Shown here: in pieces, positions 1-6,513 of the stretch | Layout: each line of letters begins with the position of its first letter | Numbering within the stretch: the stretch's first letter is position 1 | DNA from: an uncultured Lachnospiraceae bacterium | GTDB taxonomy: Bacteria > Bacillota > Clostridia > Lachnospirales > Lachnospiraceae | Assembly: GCA_902782965.1 (NCBI GenBank) | Contig: CACZPG010000013.1 | Span: 1-7,884, forward strand | Direction of reading: 5' to 3' | DNA length: 7,884 bases | Position numbers and translations under genes: made by a program | Notes under the pieces: model-generated | What the model saw: the letters and a program-made list of their open reading frames with translations, nothing else | Databases searched by the model: none | What the model was told of the DNA's origin: nothing

Positions 1-1001
1 CCGATAGGTGTTTCAAGAGAAACAGGTTCCTGAGAAATCTTCTGAATTTCACGAACTCTCTCTACAGGAATATCCATTTCTTCAGCTATCTCTTCAGGAC
101 TCGGCTCACGTCCCAGTTCCTGAAGCAGCTGTCTGGAAACTCTTGTAAGTTTATTAATTGTCTCAACCATATGAACAGGTATTCTGATGGTTCTTGCCTG
201 GTCGGCAATTGCTCTTGTTATCGCCTGTCTGATCCACCAGGTTGCATAAGTTGAGAATTTATATCCTTTTCTGTAATCAAATTTCTCAACAGCTTTGATA
301 AGTCCCATATTTCCTTCCTGAATAAGATCCAGGAAAAGCATACCACGACCTACATATCTCTTAGCAATACTTACAACAAGTCTGAGGTTTGCTTCAGCCA
401 GCTGTTTCTTGGCAACTTCATCTCCCTCTTCCATTCGCTGGGCAAGTTCAATTTCCTGATCAGCCGTAAGAAGCGGAACCTTACCAATTTCCTTAAGATA
501 CATACGTACCGGATCCTCAAGGCTGACACCCTCAGGAACGGACATATCAATATGTTCAAGATCTATTTCCTCTTCCTCAGAGAGATCAATATTGATATCA
601 TCATCATCCAGATCAGGCTCATCATCAGAGAAACTAAGAACTTCTATATTATTCTTCTCGAAGAAATCCAATGCTTTAGCCATATAATCAGGTGTAAGAA
701 GAGACTGTGTATCTTTCAGGGCATCGATGATATCATCATCCTGAACAGCTCCCCTCTTCTTAGCTTCCTTAAGAAGCTCCTTAAGTTTGCTCTCGAAAAG
801 GCGCTCTCTTTCTTCATCTGTAAGACTGTCAGCCTTCTGAGCATTTGATTCATCAATCAGAAGCTCATCAGCCACCTCTTCCTCTTCTTCCATCTCAGCA
901 AGAATATCTCCCTGCTCCTTCTGCTCCTGATCGTTCATATCCTCATTAAGAACTTCTTCCTCAATTCTCTCTTCATTTTTCTTTGATTTTCTTGGTGCCA
1001 T
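1..1001 (-). CDS. rpoD: RNA polymerase primary sigma factor RpoD/SigA (3' end cut by window edge)
   Basis: Primary (housekeeping) sigma factor, which directs RNA polymerase to -35/-10 promoters. The 333 complete codons seen run without a stop into base 1. An acidic N-terminal segment (about residues 10-50) precedes a region 1.1-like helical part (about 66-122). An Asp/Glu-rich linker (about 125-157) follows, then region 1.2 from D163 (DPVRMYLKEIG). Region 2 includes EANLRLVVSIAKRYVGRGM from residue 203 and the promoter-recognising TWWIRQAITRAIADQARTIR from 254. Region 3 ends at the region 3.2 signature EPVSLETPIG. Region 4, the -35 reader, lies outside the window. The ATG at 1001 is chosen because AAAGAGG stands 8 nt upstream; an in-frame ATG at 1019 lacks a good site. 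It follows dnaG by 67 nt, the classic arrangement. The N-terminus before region 1.2 is about 60 residues longer than in B. subtilis SigA. Identification is very secure. Confidence 0.97.
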   Translation of the reverse strand, partial: MAPRKSKKNEERIEEEVLNEDMNDQEQKEQGDILAEMEEEEEVADELLIDESNAQKADSLTDEERERLFESKLKELLKEAKKRGAVQDDDIIDALKDTQSLLTPDYMAKALDFFEKNNIEVLSFSDDEPDLDDDDINIDLSEEEEIDLEHIDMSVPEGVSLEDPVRMYLKEIGKVPLLTADQEIELAQRMEEGDEVAKKQLAEANLRLVVSIAKRYVGRGMLFLDLIQEGNMGLIKAVEKFDYRKGYKFSTYATWWIRQAITRAIADQARTIRIPVHMVETINKLTRVSRQLLQELGREPSPEEIAEEMDIPVERVREIQKISQEPVSLETPI

Positions 1002-1009
1002 TAGATTTA

Positions 1010-1016
1010 CCTCTTT
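1010..1016 (-). promoter_or_regulatory. Ribosome-binding site of rpoD
   Basis: AAAGAGG on the minus strand, 8 nt before the ATG at 1001. It supports that start over the in-frame ATG at 1019, which overlaps this site. Confidence 0.7.
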
Positions 1017-1044
1017 CATTATAATGCTTTAGTTATTTATTATT

Positions 1045-1058
1045 ATGAATAAATTCAT
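1045..1058. repeat. AT-rich inverted repeat between dnaG and rpoD
   Basis: ATGAAT-aa-ATTCAT, a perfect 6+2+6 inverted repeat in the 67-nt dnaG-rpoD spacer, just after the dnaG stop. As RNA it could form at most a 5-bp A/U stem with a 4-nt loop. It has no G/C pairs and no following U-tract, so it is not an intrinsic terminator. A role in mRNA processing between the two genes is possible but unsupported. Confidence 0.3.
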
Positions 1059-1068
1059 TAAGTTTTTA

Positions 1069-2826
1069 TTAAATCCGGATTTTAATCCGACGGATTTCAC
1101 TCTTCTTCTTAGCAAGCTCTATGGTACTGATACCAGAACCATCTTTCAGCTGACGATCGATATTGTTGGATTTTATCTTGATTATCAGATCTGTCAGAGC
1201 CTTCTCCAGAACCGATGGAGTCATATCGAAATCCAGTTCCTTGGTAAATATACCGCTTACTTTTTCCTGACTCTCCGCTTCTTCATACATATTCAGGATA
1301 GAAGCAGGATTAACACCACCTGTTTCCCTGAATTGTCTGAACACTTCCTTCGCTACGTCCTTTATTATATCAGCAGTAAAATCCTCCTCAGAAACTACCC
1401 CACTGAGACTTTCAAAAAGGTAGGGTTCATTAACCATCATTGTCAGCAGGTATTTCTGATCCTCCTCGGCGGGATCTGTTTCAACATTTCTTTCTCTTAT
1501 CCCCCGATATACCGGTTCATCACGTTTTATATTACCCTCAAGTCCGGCCTTACTGACCAGCTTGGATAACTCATCCTTGTTCAGATAATATTTGGAAGCT
1601 ACTGTCTCTATATAATTATATCTTTCGGTAGAATCCTCTATTCCGGCAAGTATCCGGGCAGCTTCCTTCATGAATCCGGTCTTTTCTTCAGGATTATTCA
1701 TATCATAATTCTGAATGATATGATCTATTTCAAATATCCTTCCGGTAATTGCATTATGAACTCTTTCGTCATATGCATCACTTCCAAGATTCTTTATAAA
1801 TTCATCCGGATCTTTATACGGCTGAAGATCAATGACCTTCTGAGACATATCAAGTGATCTGAGAATCGAGATTGCCTTCATTGCTGCATTTGTACCTGCA
1901 AGATCACTATCATAAGCCAGGTAAACATTGGATGTATATCTCTTAATAAGATTAGCCTGTCCCTCCGTAAAAGCGGTTCCCAAAGATGCTATGGCGTTAT
2001 CGAAGCCTGCCTGATGCATTGCTATTACATCCATATAGCCCTCACAAAGAATAACGCCACTTCTTTTACTGTGTCTGGCTATATTCATCGCAAAAAGGTT
2101 CCGGCTCTTATTAAAGATATCCGTTTCCTTCGTATTAAGATACTTAGGCTTTGCATCTCCCAGAACTCTTCCGCCGAATGCAATAACCTTACCGTTAATA
2201 TCTGTAATCGGAACCATGACTCTGTTCCAGAACTTGTCATGCGGACCGTTTCTCTCATCAAATTCAACCAGTCCCGCATCTCTCATCAGACTGTCGGAGA
2301 AGCCCTTCTTCTTCAGATATTTATAAAGGTCATCTCTGTAAATATCCGAATACCCAAGTCCGAACCGATTAATGGTTTCATCCGTGAAACCACGTTTCTT
2401 ATAATATTCCAGTCCCAGCTTACCTCTCTGGGTCTGAGTAAGCAGAAAATGAAAATATGCAGCTGCACACTTATTAATCTCAAACATCTGCTGCTTGCGT
2501 GAGTATTTCTTCTTATCCTCAGGACTCATTTCCTGTTCAGGAAGTGTAATACCTGCTCTCTTGGCCAGATACTCTATAGCCTCCGGAAAAGTATAATTCT
2601 CATATTTCATTATAAAAGTATATACATTTCCGCCTGCCCCGCATCCGAAGCAGTGATACATCTGTTTCTCTCTGCTTACGGTAAATGAAGGCGTCTTCTC
2701 ACTATGGAAAGGACAGCAGCATTTATATGAATTACCGGCTTTCTTCAGGCCCGCATATTCAGAAATCACATCCACAATATCATTTCTGGATCTGACCTCT
2801 TCAACTATATCATCCGAAAAAAACAT
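1069..2826 (-). CDS. dnaG: DNA primase DnaG
   Basis: Primase of 585 residues (the usual size is about 600) that lays RNA primers at the replication fork together with DnaB-type helicase. The N-terminal CHC2 zinc-binding domain uses C38, H41, C59 and C62 (CPFHSEKTPS ... YHCFGCGAGG). Two extra cysteines, C36 and C37, sit directly before the first ligand. The catalytic core follows, with FWNRVMVPITD at 199-209 and FGGRVLGDAKPKYLN at 217-231. The Toprim metal-binding acidic residues are E262 (CEGYMDV) and D306/D308 (YDSDLAG). Residues from about 440 to the end form the variable C-terminal helicase-binding region. The ATG at 2826 has AGAAGG about 7 nt upstream. The gene starts 28 nt after dgt and is followed 67 nt later by rpoD, so co-transcription is likely. 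All key catalytic residues are present. Confidence 0.97.
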   Translation of the reverse strand: MFFSDDIVEEVRSRNDIVDVISEYAGLKKAGNSYKCCCPFHSEKTPSFTVSREKQMYHCFGCGAGGNVYTFIMKYENYTFPEAIEYLAKRAGITLPEQEMSPEDKKKYSRKQQMFEINKCAAAYFHFLLTQTQRGKLGLEYYKKRGFTDETINRFGLGYSDIYRDDLYKYLKKKGFSDSLMRDAGLVEFDERNGPHDKFWNRVMVPITDINGKVIAFGGRVLGDAKPKYLNTKETDIFNKSRNLFAMNIARHSKRSGVILCEGYMDVIAMHQAGFDNAIASLGTAFTEGQANLIKRYTSNVYLAYDSDLAGTNAAMKAISILRSLDMSQKVIDLQPYKDPDEFIKNLGSDAYDERVHNAITGRIFEIDHIIQNYDMNNPEEKTGFMKEAARILAGIEDSTERYNYIETVASKYYLNKDELSKLVSKAGLEGNIKRDEPVYRGIRERNVETDPAEEDQKYLLTMMVNEPYLFESLSGVVSEEDFTADIIKDVAKEVFRQFRETGGVNPASILNMYEEAESQEKVSGIFTKELDFDMTPSVLEKALTDLIIKIKSNNIDRQLKDGSGISTIELAKKKSEIRRIKIRI

Positions 2827-2854
2827 TTCTTAACCTTCTATCAATTTGTCAGTA

Positions 2855-3871
2855 TTAATAAACACTCCAGGACCTTGGAATATAAATACTCTGAAAATTC
2901 TCTACCGCATAATTATCGGTCATGCCTGCGATATAATAACAAACGATATCTGATTTTCTGGTATTCTCATTCTCCATAAGCAGGAATTCTTCTGGAAGCA
3001 GTTCAATATGATTCATATAATACTCATATAGAATCTCAATTATCTTAAATGCCTTTATCTCTTCCTTCTTCACTATTTCATTAGTATAAAGAGTTTCAAA
3101 CATATATTTTCTGAGATCAATCAGCGCATTCCAGTAAGGTTCTGACATTTTGACTTTCTCTGAATCCATTGAATTAGCTACAACATCATGGATCATACTG
3201 TTAATCCTTGCGCTGGTGGAATTACCGAGAATATCTGTCAGTTTCTTTGGCAGACTATCTTCCGAAAGTACGCCGGCACGGATACCATCATCTATATCAT
3301 GACTGATATACGCTATCTTATCGGATACCCTTACGATATCCCCTTCTATGGTAGACGGATTCAGGGCAGTCTTATGATTAAGTATCCCATCTCTTACCTC
3401 CCAGGTAAGATTAAGTCCTTTACCCGAATTCTCTATTCTTTCAACAACTCTGACTCCATGCTCATTGTGACTAAAATTCTTTCCACTCGCTTTCGTAAGA
3501 GCTCTCTCTCCTACATGTCCGAAAGGAGTATGGCCGATATCATGAGCAAGGGCAATAGCTTCTGTAAGTTCCTCATTACATCTGATTGCTTTAGCAATTG
3601 TTCTCGCGATCTGAGAAACTTCAAGCGTATGTGTAAGCCTGGTCCTGTAATGATCACCATAGGGAGCCAGAAAAACCTGAGTCTTATGCTTAAGGCGTCT
3701 GAAAGACTTAGAATGAATAATCCTGTCTCTATCCCTCTGGTATACAGTTCTCATATCACTCTCTTCTTCAGGTTTATCCCTTCCCCTGGATTCATCACTG
3801 AAGGAAGCATATCTGCTAAGCAGCTTATGTTCATTTTTCTCGTATATTTCTCTGATAGACATATTTTCCAT
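2855..3871 (-). CDS. dgt: Deoxyguanosinetriphosphate triphosphohydrolase-like HD-domain protein
   Basis: dNTP triphosphohydrolase of the Dgt/SAMHD1 HD superfamily, expected to cleave dNTPs to deoxynucleoside and triphosphate and so trim the dNTP pool. The protein is 338 residues, within the range of shorter Gram-positive Dgt-like proteins. The HD metal ligands are visible: H81 (RLTHTLEVSQIAR), H110-D111 (LAHDIGHTPFGH) and D184 (RVSDKIAYISHDIDD). An N-terminal family motif, RDRDRIIHSKSFRRLKHKTQV, spans about residues 46-66. The ATG at 3871 is preferred because GGGG lies about 8 nt upstream; the in-frame ATG three codons later has no ribosome site. It leads the dgt-dnaG-rpoD cluster, and candidate promoters are in the 193-nt region upstream. 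The family is secure; substrate preference (dGTP or all dNTPs) cannot be read from sequence. Confidence 0.95.
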   Translation of the reverse strand: MENMSIREIYEKNEHKLLSRYASFSDESRGRDKPEEESDMRTVYQRDRDRIIHSKSFRRLKHKTQVFLAPYGDHYRTRLTHTLEVSQIARTIAKAIRCNEELTEAIALAHDIGHTPFGHVGERALTKASGKNFSHNEHGVRVVERIENSGKGLNLTWEVRDGILNHKTALNPSTIEGDIVRVSDKIAYISHDIDDGIRAGVLSEDSLPKKLTDILGNSTSARINSMIHDVVANSMDSEKVKMSEPYWNALIDLRKYMFETLYTNEIVKKEEIKAFKIIEILYEYYMNHIELLPEEFLLMENENTRKSDIVCYYIAGMTDNYAVENFQSIYIPRSWSVY

Positions 3872-3903
3872 TTTTATAACCCCATACTACTATTCAAAGA
3901 AAC

Positions 3904-3937
3904 CTGATACCTGTCTTAAATGTGTCATTTGTACCAG
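3904..3937 (-). other. Possible stem-loop in the dgt leader
   Basis: On the minus strand CTGGTAC pairs with GTATCAG (7 bp including one G-U). Inside it AAATG pairs with CATTT across a 3-nt loop, leaving a 7-nt bulge on the 3' side. It lies downstream of the candidate promoters and ends 32 nt before the dgt ATG. No U-tract follows, so it is not a terminator, and no known riboswitch was recognised. It could equally be an operator at DNA level, or chance. Confidence 0.3.
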
Positions 3938-3955
3938 ATTGTAAAATGAGCATAC

Positions 3956-3961
3956 ATTATA
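3956..3961 (-). promoter_or_regulatory. Candidate -10 box (P2) for dgt-dnaG-rpoD
   Basis: A consensus TATAAT on the minus strand that would start transcription near 3949, giving a leader of about 80 nt. The -35 side at 17-bp spacing is only TTTTTG, two of six matches, inside an A/T tract, and there is no extended -10 TG. In such AT-rich DNA a TATAAT can occur by chance, so support is modest. Confidence 0.33.
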
Positions 3962-3992
3962 TTATTCTATTTTTTTCACAAAAATCCTTTTT

Positions 3993-4010
3993 TTATTTCA
4001 TTTATTTCAT
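3993..4010. repeat. Two perfect 9-bp tandem copies in the amrS-dgt spacer
   Basis: TTATTTCAT occurs twice in a row on the plus strand (ATGAAATAA twice on the minus strand). Directly next to it, sharing bases 4008-4010, is the inverted repeat CATAT-aac-ATATG (4008-4020). Both fall just downstream of candidate promoter P1. The surrounding spacer is strongly A/T, which lowers the significance. Confidence 0.35.
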
Positions 4011-4025
4011 ATAACATATGTGACA

Positions 4026-4054
4026 ATAATAAATATGAAATGCTTACCTAACAA
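4026..4054 (-). promoter_or_regulatory. Candidate sigma-A promoter (P1) for dgt-dnaG-rpoD
   Basis: TTGTTA (4049-4054, four of six matches to TTGACA), a 17-bp spacer and TATTAT (4026-4031, five of six matches to TATAAT) on the minus strand. It begins 11 bp after the amrS stop codon. Transcription would start near 4019, inside the CATAT-aac-ATATG palindrome, leaving a leader of about 150 nt before dgt. No intrinsic terminator was seen between amrS and this site, so read-through from the amr genes is also possible. Confidence 0.42.
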
Positions 4055-4064
4055 TAACTAACAT

Positions 4065-4955
4065 TTAAACATTTCCTGTATATACATAGTTCAGATTCTC
4101 TCTGGCAATTTCTACAAGTCTGAATATCTTTCTCACGTCTGTGGCAGCTCTGTCTGTCATCTTAAATCTAGGAAAGAATCGGGATATATGAAGAGGAATG
4201 TTCTTTCCAATAATCTCACCTTTTGAATTTTGAAGACCTGCAATCCAGCCCGAAAGTTCTCTCATCTCCTCTTCACTGTCATTCTCTCCGGGAATGATCA
4301 GGGTTGTCAGTTCCATATGACAGTCTTTCACAGCTTCAGTGATAAAATCCATTACCATAGCACGGCTTCCACCAAGAACTTTTCCGTAATAATCATCTGT
4401 GAAACCTTTCAGATCAATATTCATTGCATCTATATAAGGAAGAATCTCCTTCAGAACTTCAAGTTCTGCTGTACCATTAGATACAAGAACATTCTTCATC
4501 CCCATCTCGGATACAAGTCTTGCAGTATCTCTGACAAATTCATACCCTATCAAAGGCTCATTATAGGTAAAGGCAACACCGATATTCCCACGGTCTCTGT
4601 AGGAATCTGCCATAGCAGCAATACTTTCGGGACTTACAGCAGTAATATCTTCTGAGGCAGCTTCTTCTGAAGCAGTTATCTTTCCCAGCGAAAGGGCTGT
4701 ATCTGACCACGAAATATCATAGTTCTGACAGAAGGGACATCTAAGATTACACCCATAACTTCCAACCGAAAGAATTCTGCTTCCCGGAAAAAATCTGGAA
4801 AGAGGCTTCTTTTCAATCGGATCCAGCATGAGAGCCGTGATTTTTCCGTAATTCGAAGCAATCACCCTGCCCTCCACACAGCTTCTTGCCCCACAGAAGC
4901 CGGTTTTTCCTTCTTCTATTTCACAATGTCTGAAGCACACTTTACACTTTGCCAT
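4065..4955 (-). CDS. amrS: AmmeMemoRadiSam system radical SAM enzyme
   Basis: Radical S-adenosylmethionine enzyme of 296 residues, in the family often mis-annotated as pyruvate formate-lyase activating enzyme. An N-terminal cysteine cluster (C4, C7, C11, C21, with GFCGAR) may bind metal. The family motif DPIEKKPLSRFFPG is at 45-58. The [4Fe-4S]/SAM-binding triplet is C69-x3-C73-x2-C76 within GCNLRCPFCQN. AFTYNEP follows at 128-134. The C-terminus, IPLHISRFFPRFKM ... NYVYTGNV, fits the family but stops at that point; many relatives carry a further short cysteine-containing tail. Start ATG 4955 has GGGGG about 6 nt upstream, and an in-frame TGA two codons before it fixes the 5' limit. It lies 119 nt after the AMMECR1/Memo fusion gene on the same strand, its standard genomic partner. 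The target is unknown; modification of a macromolecule or small molecule with the partner is inference. Confidence 0.93.
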   Translation of the reverse strand: MAKCKVCFRHCEIEEGKTGFCGARSCVEGRVIASNYGKITALMLDPIEKKPLSRFFPGSRILSVGSYGCNLRCPFCQNYDISWSDTALSLGKITASEEAASEDITAVSPESIAAMADSYRDRGNIGVAFTYNEPLIGYEFVRDTARLVSEMGMKNVLVSNGTAELEVLKEILPYIDAMNIDLKGFTDDYYGKVLGGSRAMVMDFITEAVKDCHMELTTLIIPGENDSEEEMRELSGWIAGLQNSKGEIIGKNIPLHISRFFPRFKMTDRAATDVRKIFRLVEIARENLNYVYTGNV

Positions 4956-4958
4956 ACT

Positions 4959-5000
4959 TCACCCCCGCACAGTCACCGTCAATAATGACATTACCTTCAT
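4959..5000 (-). CDS. Possible 13-codon leader ORF upstream of amrS
   Basis: ATG at 5000 with GGAAG 5 nt upstream (5006-5010) encodes MKVMSLLTVTVRG and ends at a TGA (4959-4961). It is in the same frame as amrS: stop, one Ser codon, then the amrS ATG. Its last codons cover the GGGGG ribosome site of amrS, so its translation could couple to or gate amrS. An ORF this short can occur by chance, and I know no homolog. Confidence 0.2.
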   Translation of the reverse strand: MKVMSLLTVTVRG

Positions 5001-5024
5001 ACAATCTTCCAGCTACTATATCTT

Positions 5025-5083
5025 TTTATGTATTTTCATTTTTTCATTTTATGTTTTTTATATTTATGAAATTTTTATTTATG
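5025..5083. repeat. A-rich spacer with four CATAAA copies
   Basis: On the minus strand CATAAA occurs at 5078-5083 (overlapping the end of amrAB), 5063-5068, 5048-5053 and 5025-5030, with steps of 15, 15 and 23 bp. The tract is almost free of G and C. No hairpin terminator is visible, so amrS is probably still transcribed with amrAB. A weak TATAGT at about 5014-5019 has no recognisable -35 box. Confidence 0.3.
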
Positions 5084-6496
5084 TCGTATCACTTCAAATC
5101 TCTGAAGCGAATAATCATCGTCAGGCCTGATTCCACCCTTTCTCATAGCTATGGAAACCTGCGTCTCAACATCATCAACCCCCTCCAGATCAGGAAGAAG
5201 AAGCCCTCTCCTCATTCCGCAGGATACTATTACGCCATATCTTTTGACATCAAGCTGATCCATAGAATCTGTATCCTCAGGCTCCCCGAGAATATCAACA
5301 TTTATCTCAAGCCACTTGAATTCACTTTCTTTAATTGCATCAAATCTCGGATCCCTTGTTGACGCACTGATAGCATTATTAATGATTTCCTGAGCTATAC
5401 AGTCCGTTGCAGGAGAAATTGTACCGATACAGCCCCTAAGCTCTCCATTCTTATGGATTGACACAAATGCACCTGCTTTCTTTGTAAACATCTCATCAGA
5501 TAAGGACTTAAGCAGCTCCTCAGAATATCCTTCCGGAATATCAGAACTTTTGCCTTCAGGAAGACGAAGCTTATGTCCGGTCCTGATATAATATTCAAGT
5601 GATGCTCTGGCCAGTTTCACATATCCATCTGAATTAGCTGTTTCTTCATCAAGCTTACTGATTATGCTATTAAGGAAATGTCTGCTGTCATCCAGTTTCA
5701 CCGGATAGAAAGTACAGATTCCGTAGCCAACTCCGGTAACATCCTGATGAGATAACGCCTTAGCTTCGACATCTACCCCATCCAGCGCGCCGGCCATTAT
5801 TACAAAAGATCTATGACCGCATTCAGCTGCCCGGTCGCAGAAATCCTCATCAAACTCTAACATTTCTCCAAAAGCAGCCCTGGAACTTACATCCATAATA
5901 CGTTCATCATATTGCGGCCCCTCAGGCGCAAACCCATACGGCCCGTAATCCTGCAGCTTATGGGACAAATCTCCACTAGCCACAAATACAGCTTTTCTTC
6001 CCAGTGTTTCAACAGTTTCCTTAATATACATTCCCAGCTGGTAATGATCTATCAGAGATAGTCCTGAAAGACCTATTCTTACAATCTTACCACCTTTGAA
6101 ATATTTTCTAATAAAATAAAGCGGAACCATGGTACCATGATCCAGCCCTCTGTCCTGCTCACCCTGGGTACCGGCAGGAAACCCATTTTCAGACAGAACA
6201 ACAGAAAGCCTGTTAACCAGCTCATAATCATAGTCCTCAGCAAACTTAACCTTAGACGCTCTGAAATTCCCGAAATCTCCAACTGCACTTCTACCGGGTG
6301 AAATATGAAAATAATTAGAATACATCGTTGTGTGAGGACTTGTAATAATAATCGTCTCAGGATTAATCTGAGCGATCTGCCTCGCAACCTTCTCATAAGA
6401 ATCAATAGTTTCTCGTATCTTCTCCTCACTTCCACGACCGATATCCGGCACGATCATCGGCGGATGCGGAACCATAAAAGCAGCCTCTATCCCCAT
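5075..6496 (-). CDS. AmmeMemoRadiSam fusion: Memo/LigB-like domain plus AMMECR1 domain (proteins B and A)
   Basis: A 473-residue two-domain protein. Residues 1-265 resemble the class III extradiol dioxygenase LigB/Memo fold. H11 (VPHPPMIVPDIG), H55 (TSPHTTMYSNYFH), H179 (ASGDLSH) and C226 (AECGHRS) occupy places like the metal ligands of human MEMO1 (H49, H81, H192, C244 from memory). DHGTMVPLYF at 119-128 is also conserved. After a linker of about 25 residues, residues 292-473 form an AMMECR1 domain with its signatures LRGCIGT (353-359) and STRDPRF (379-385). ATG 6496 has a full AGGAGG 5 nt upstream (6502-6507). It starts 17 nt after the DUF624 gene, so co-transcription is very likely, and amrS follows. 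Neither signal peptide nor membrane segment is seen, so it is cytoplasmic. Ring cleavage should not be assumed: the biochemical role is not established to my knowledge. Confidence 0.93.
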   Translation of the reverse strand: MGIEAAFMVPHPPMIVPDIGRGSEEKIRETIDSYEKVARQIAQINPETIIITSPHTTMYSNYFHISPGRSAVGDFGNFRASKVKFAEDYDYELVNRLSVVLSENGFPAGTQGEQDRGLDHGTMVPLYFIRKYFKGGKIVRIGLSGLSLIDHYQLGMYIKETVETLGRKAVFVASGDLSHKLQDYGPYGFAPEGPQYDERIMDVSSRAAFGEMLEFDEDFCDRAAECGHRSFVIMAGALDGVDVEAKALSHQDVTGVGYGICTFYPVKLDDSRHFLNSIISKLDEETANSDGYVKLARASLEYYIRTGHKLRLPEGKSSDIPEGYSEELLKSLSDEMFTKKAGAFVSIHKNGELRGCIGTISPATDCIAQEIINNAISASTRDPRFDAIKESEFKWLEINVDILGEPEDTDSMDQLDVKRYGVIVSCGMRRGLLLPDLEGVDDVETQVSIAMRKGGIRPDDDYSLQRFEVIRHK

Positions 6497-6513
6497 AGTA
6501 ACCTCCTCACTTA

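Noticed and set aside
1018..1023. TATAAT on the minus strand before rpoD as a private rpoD promoter
   Set aside because: No -35 box at 16-18 bp, and the predicted start would fall in or next to the ribosome site, leaving almost no leader.
1045..1569. Plus-strand open frame of 174 codons
   Set aside because: Lies antisense to the certain dnaG gene, has no recognisable domain, and is best explained as a shadow of the dnaG codon pattern.
2014..2502. Plus-strand open frame of 162 codons
   Set aside because: Antisense to the dnaG catalytic core, with no family features.
3188..3907. Plus-strand open frame of 239 codons
   Set aside because: Antisense to dgt over nearly its full length, with no recognisable domain; dgt has all HD residues and a ribosome site.
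3962..4064. Terminator after amrS
   Set aside because: Only A/T stems (such as AAAAA-gga-TTTTT) are possible and no G/C-containing hairpin followed by a U-run is present.
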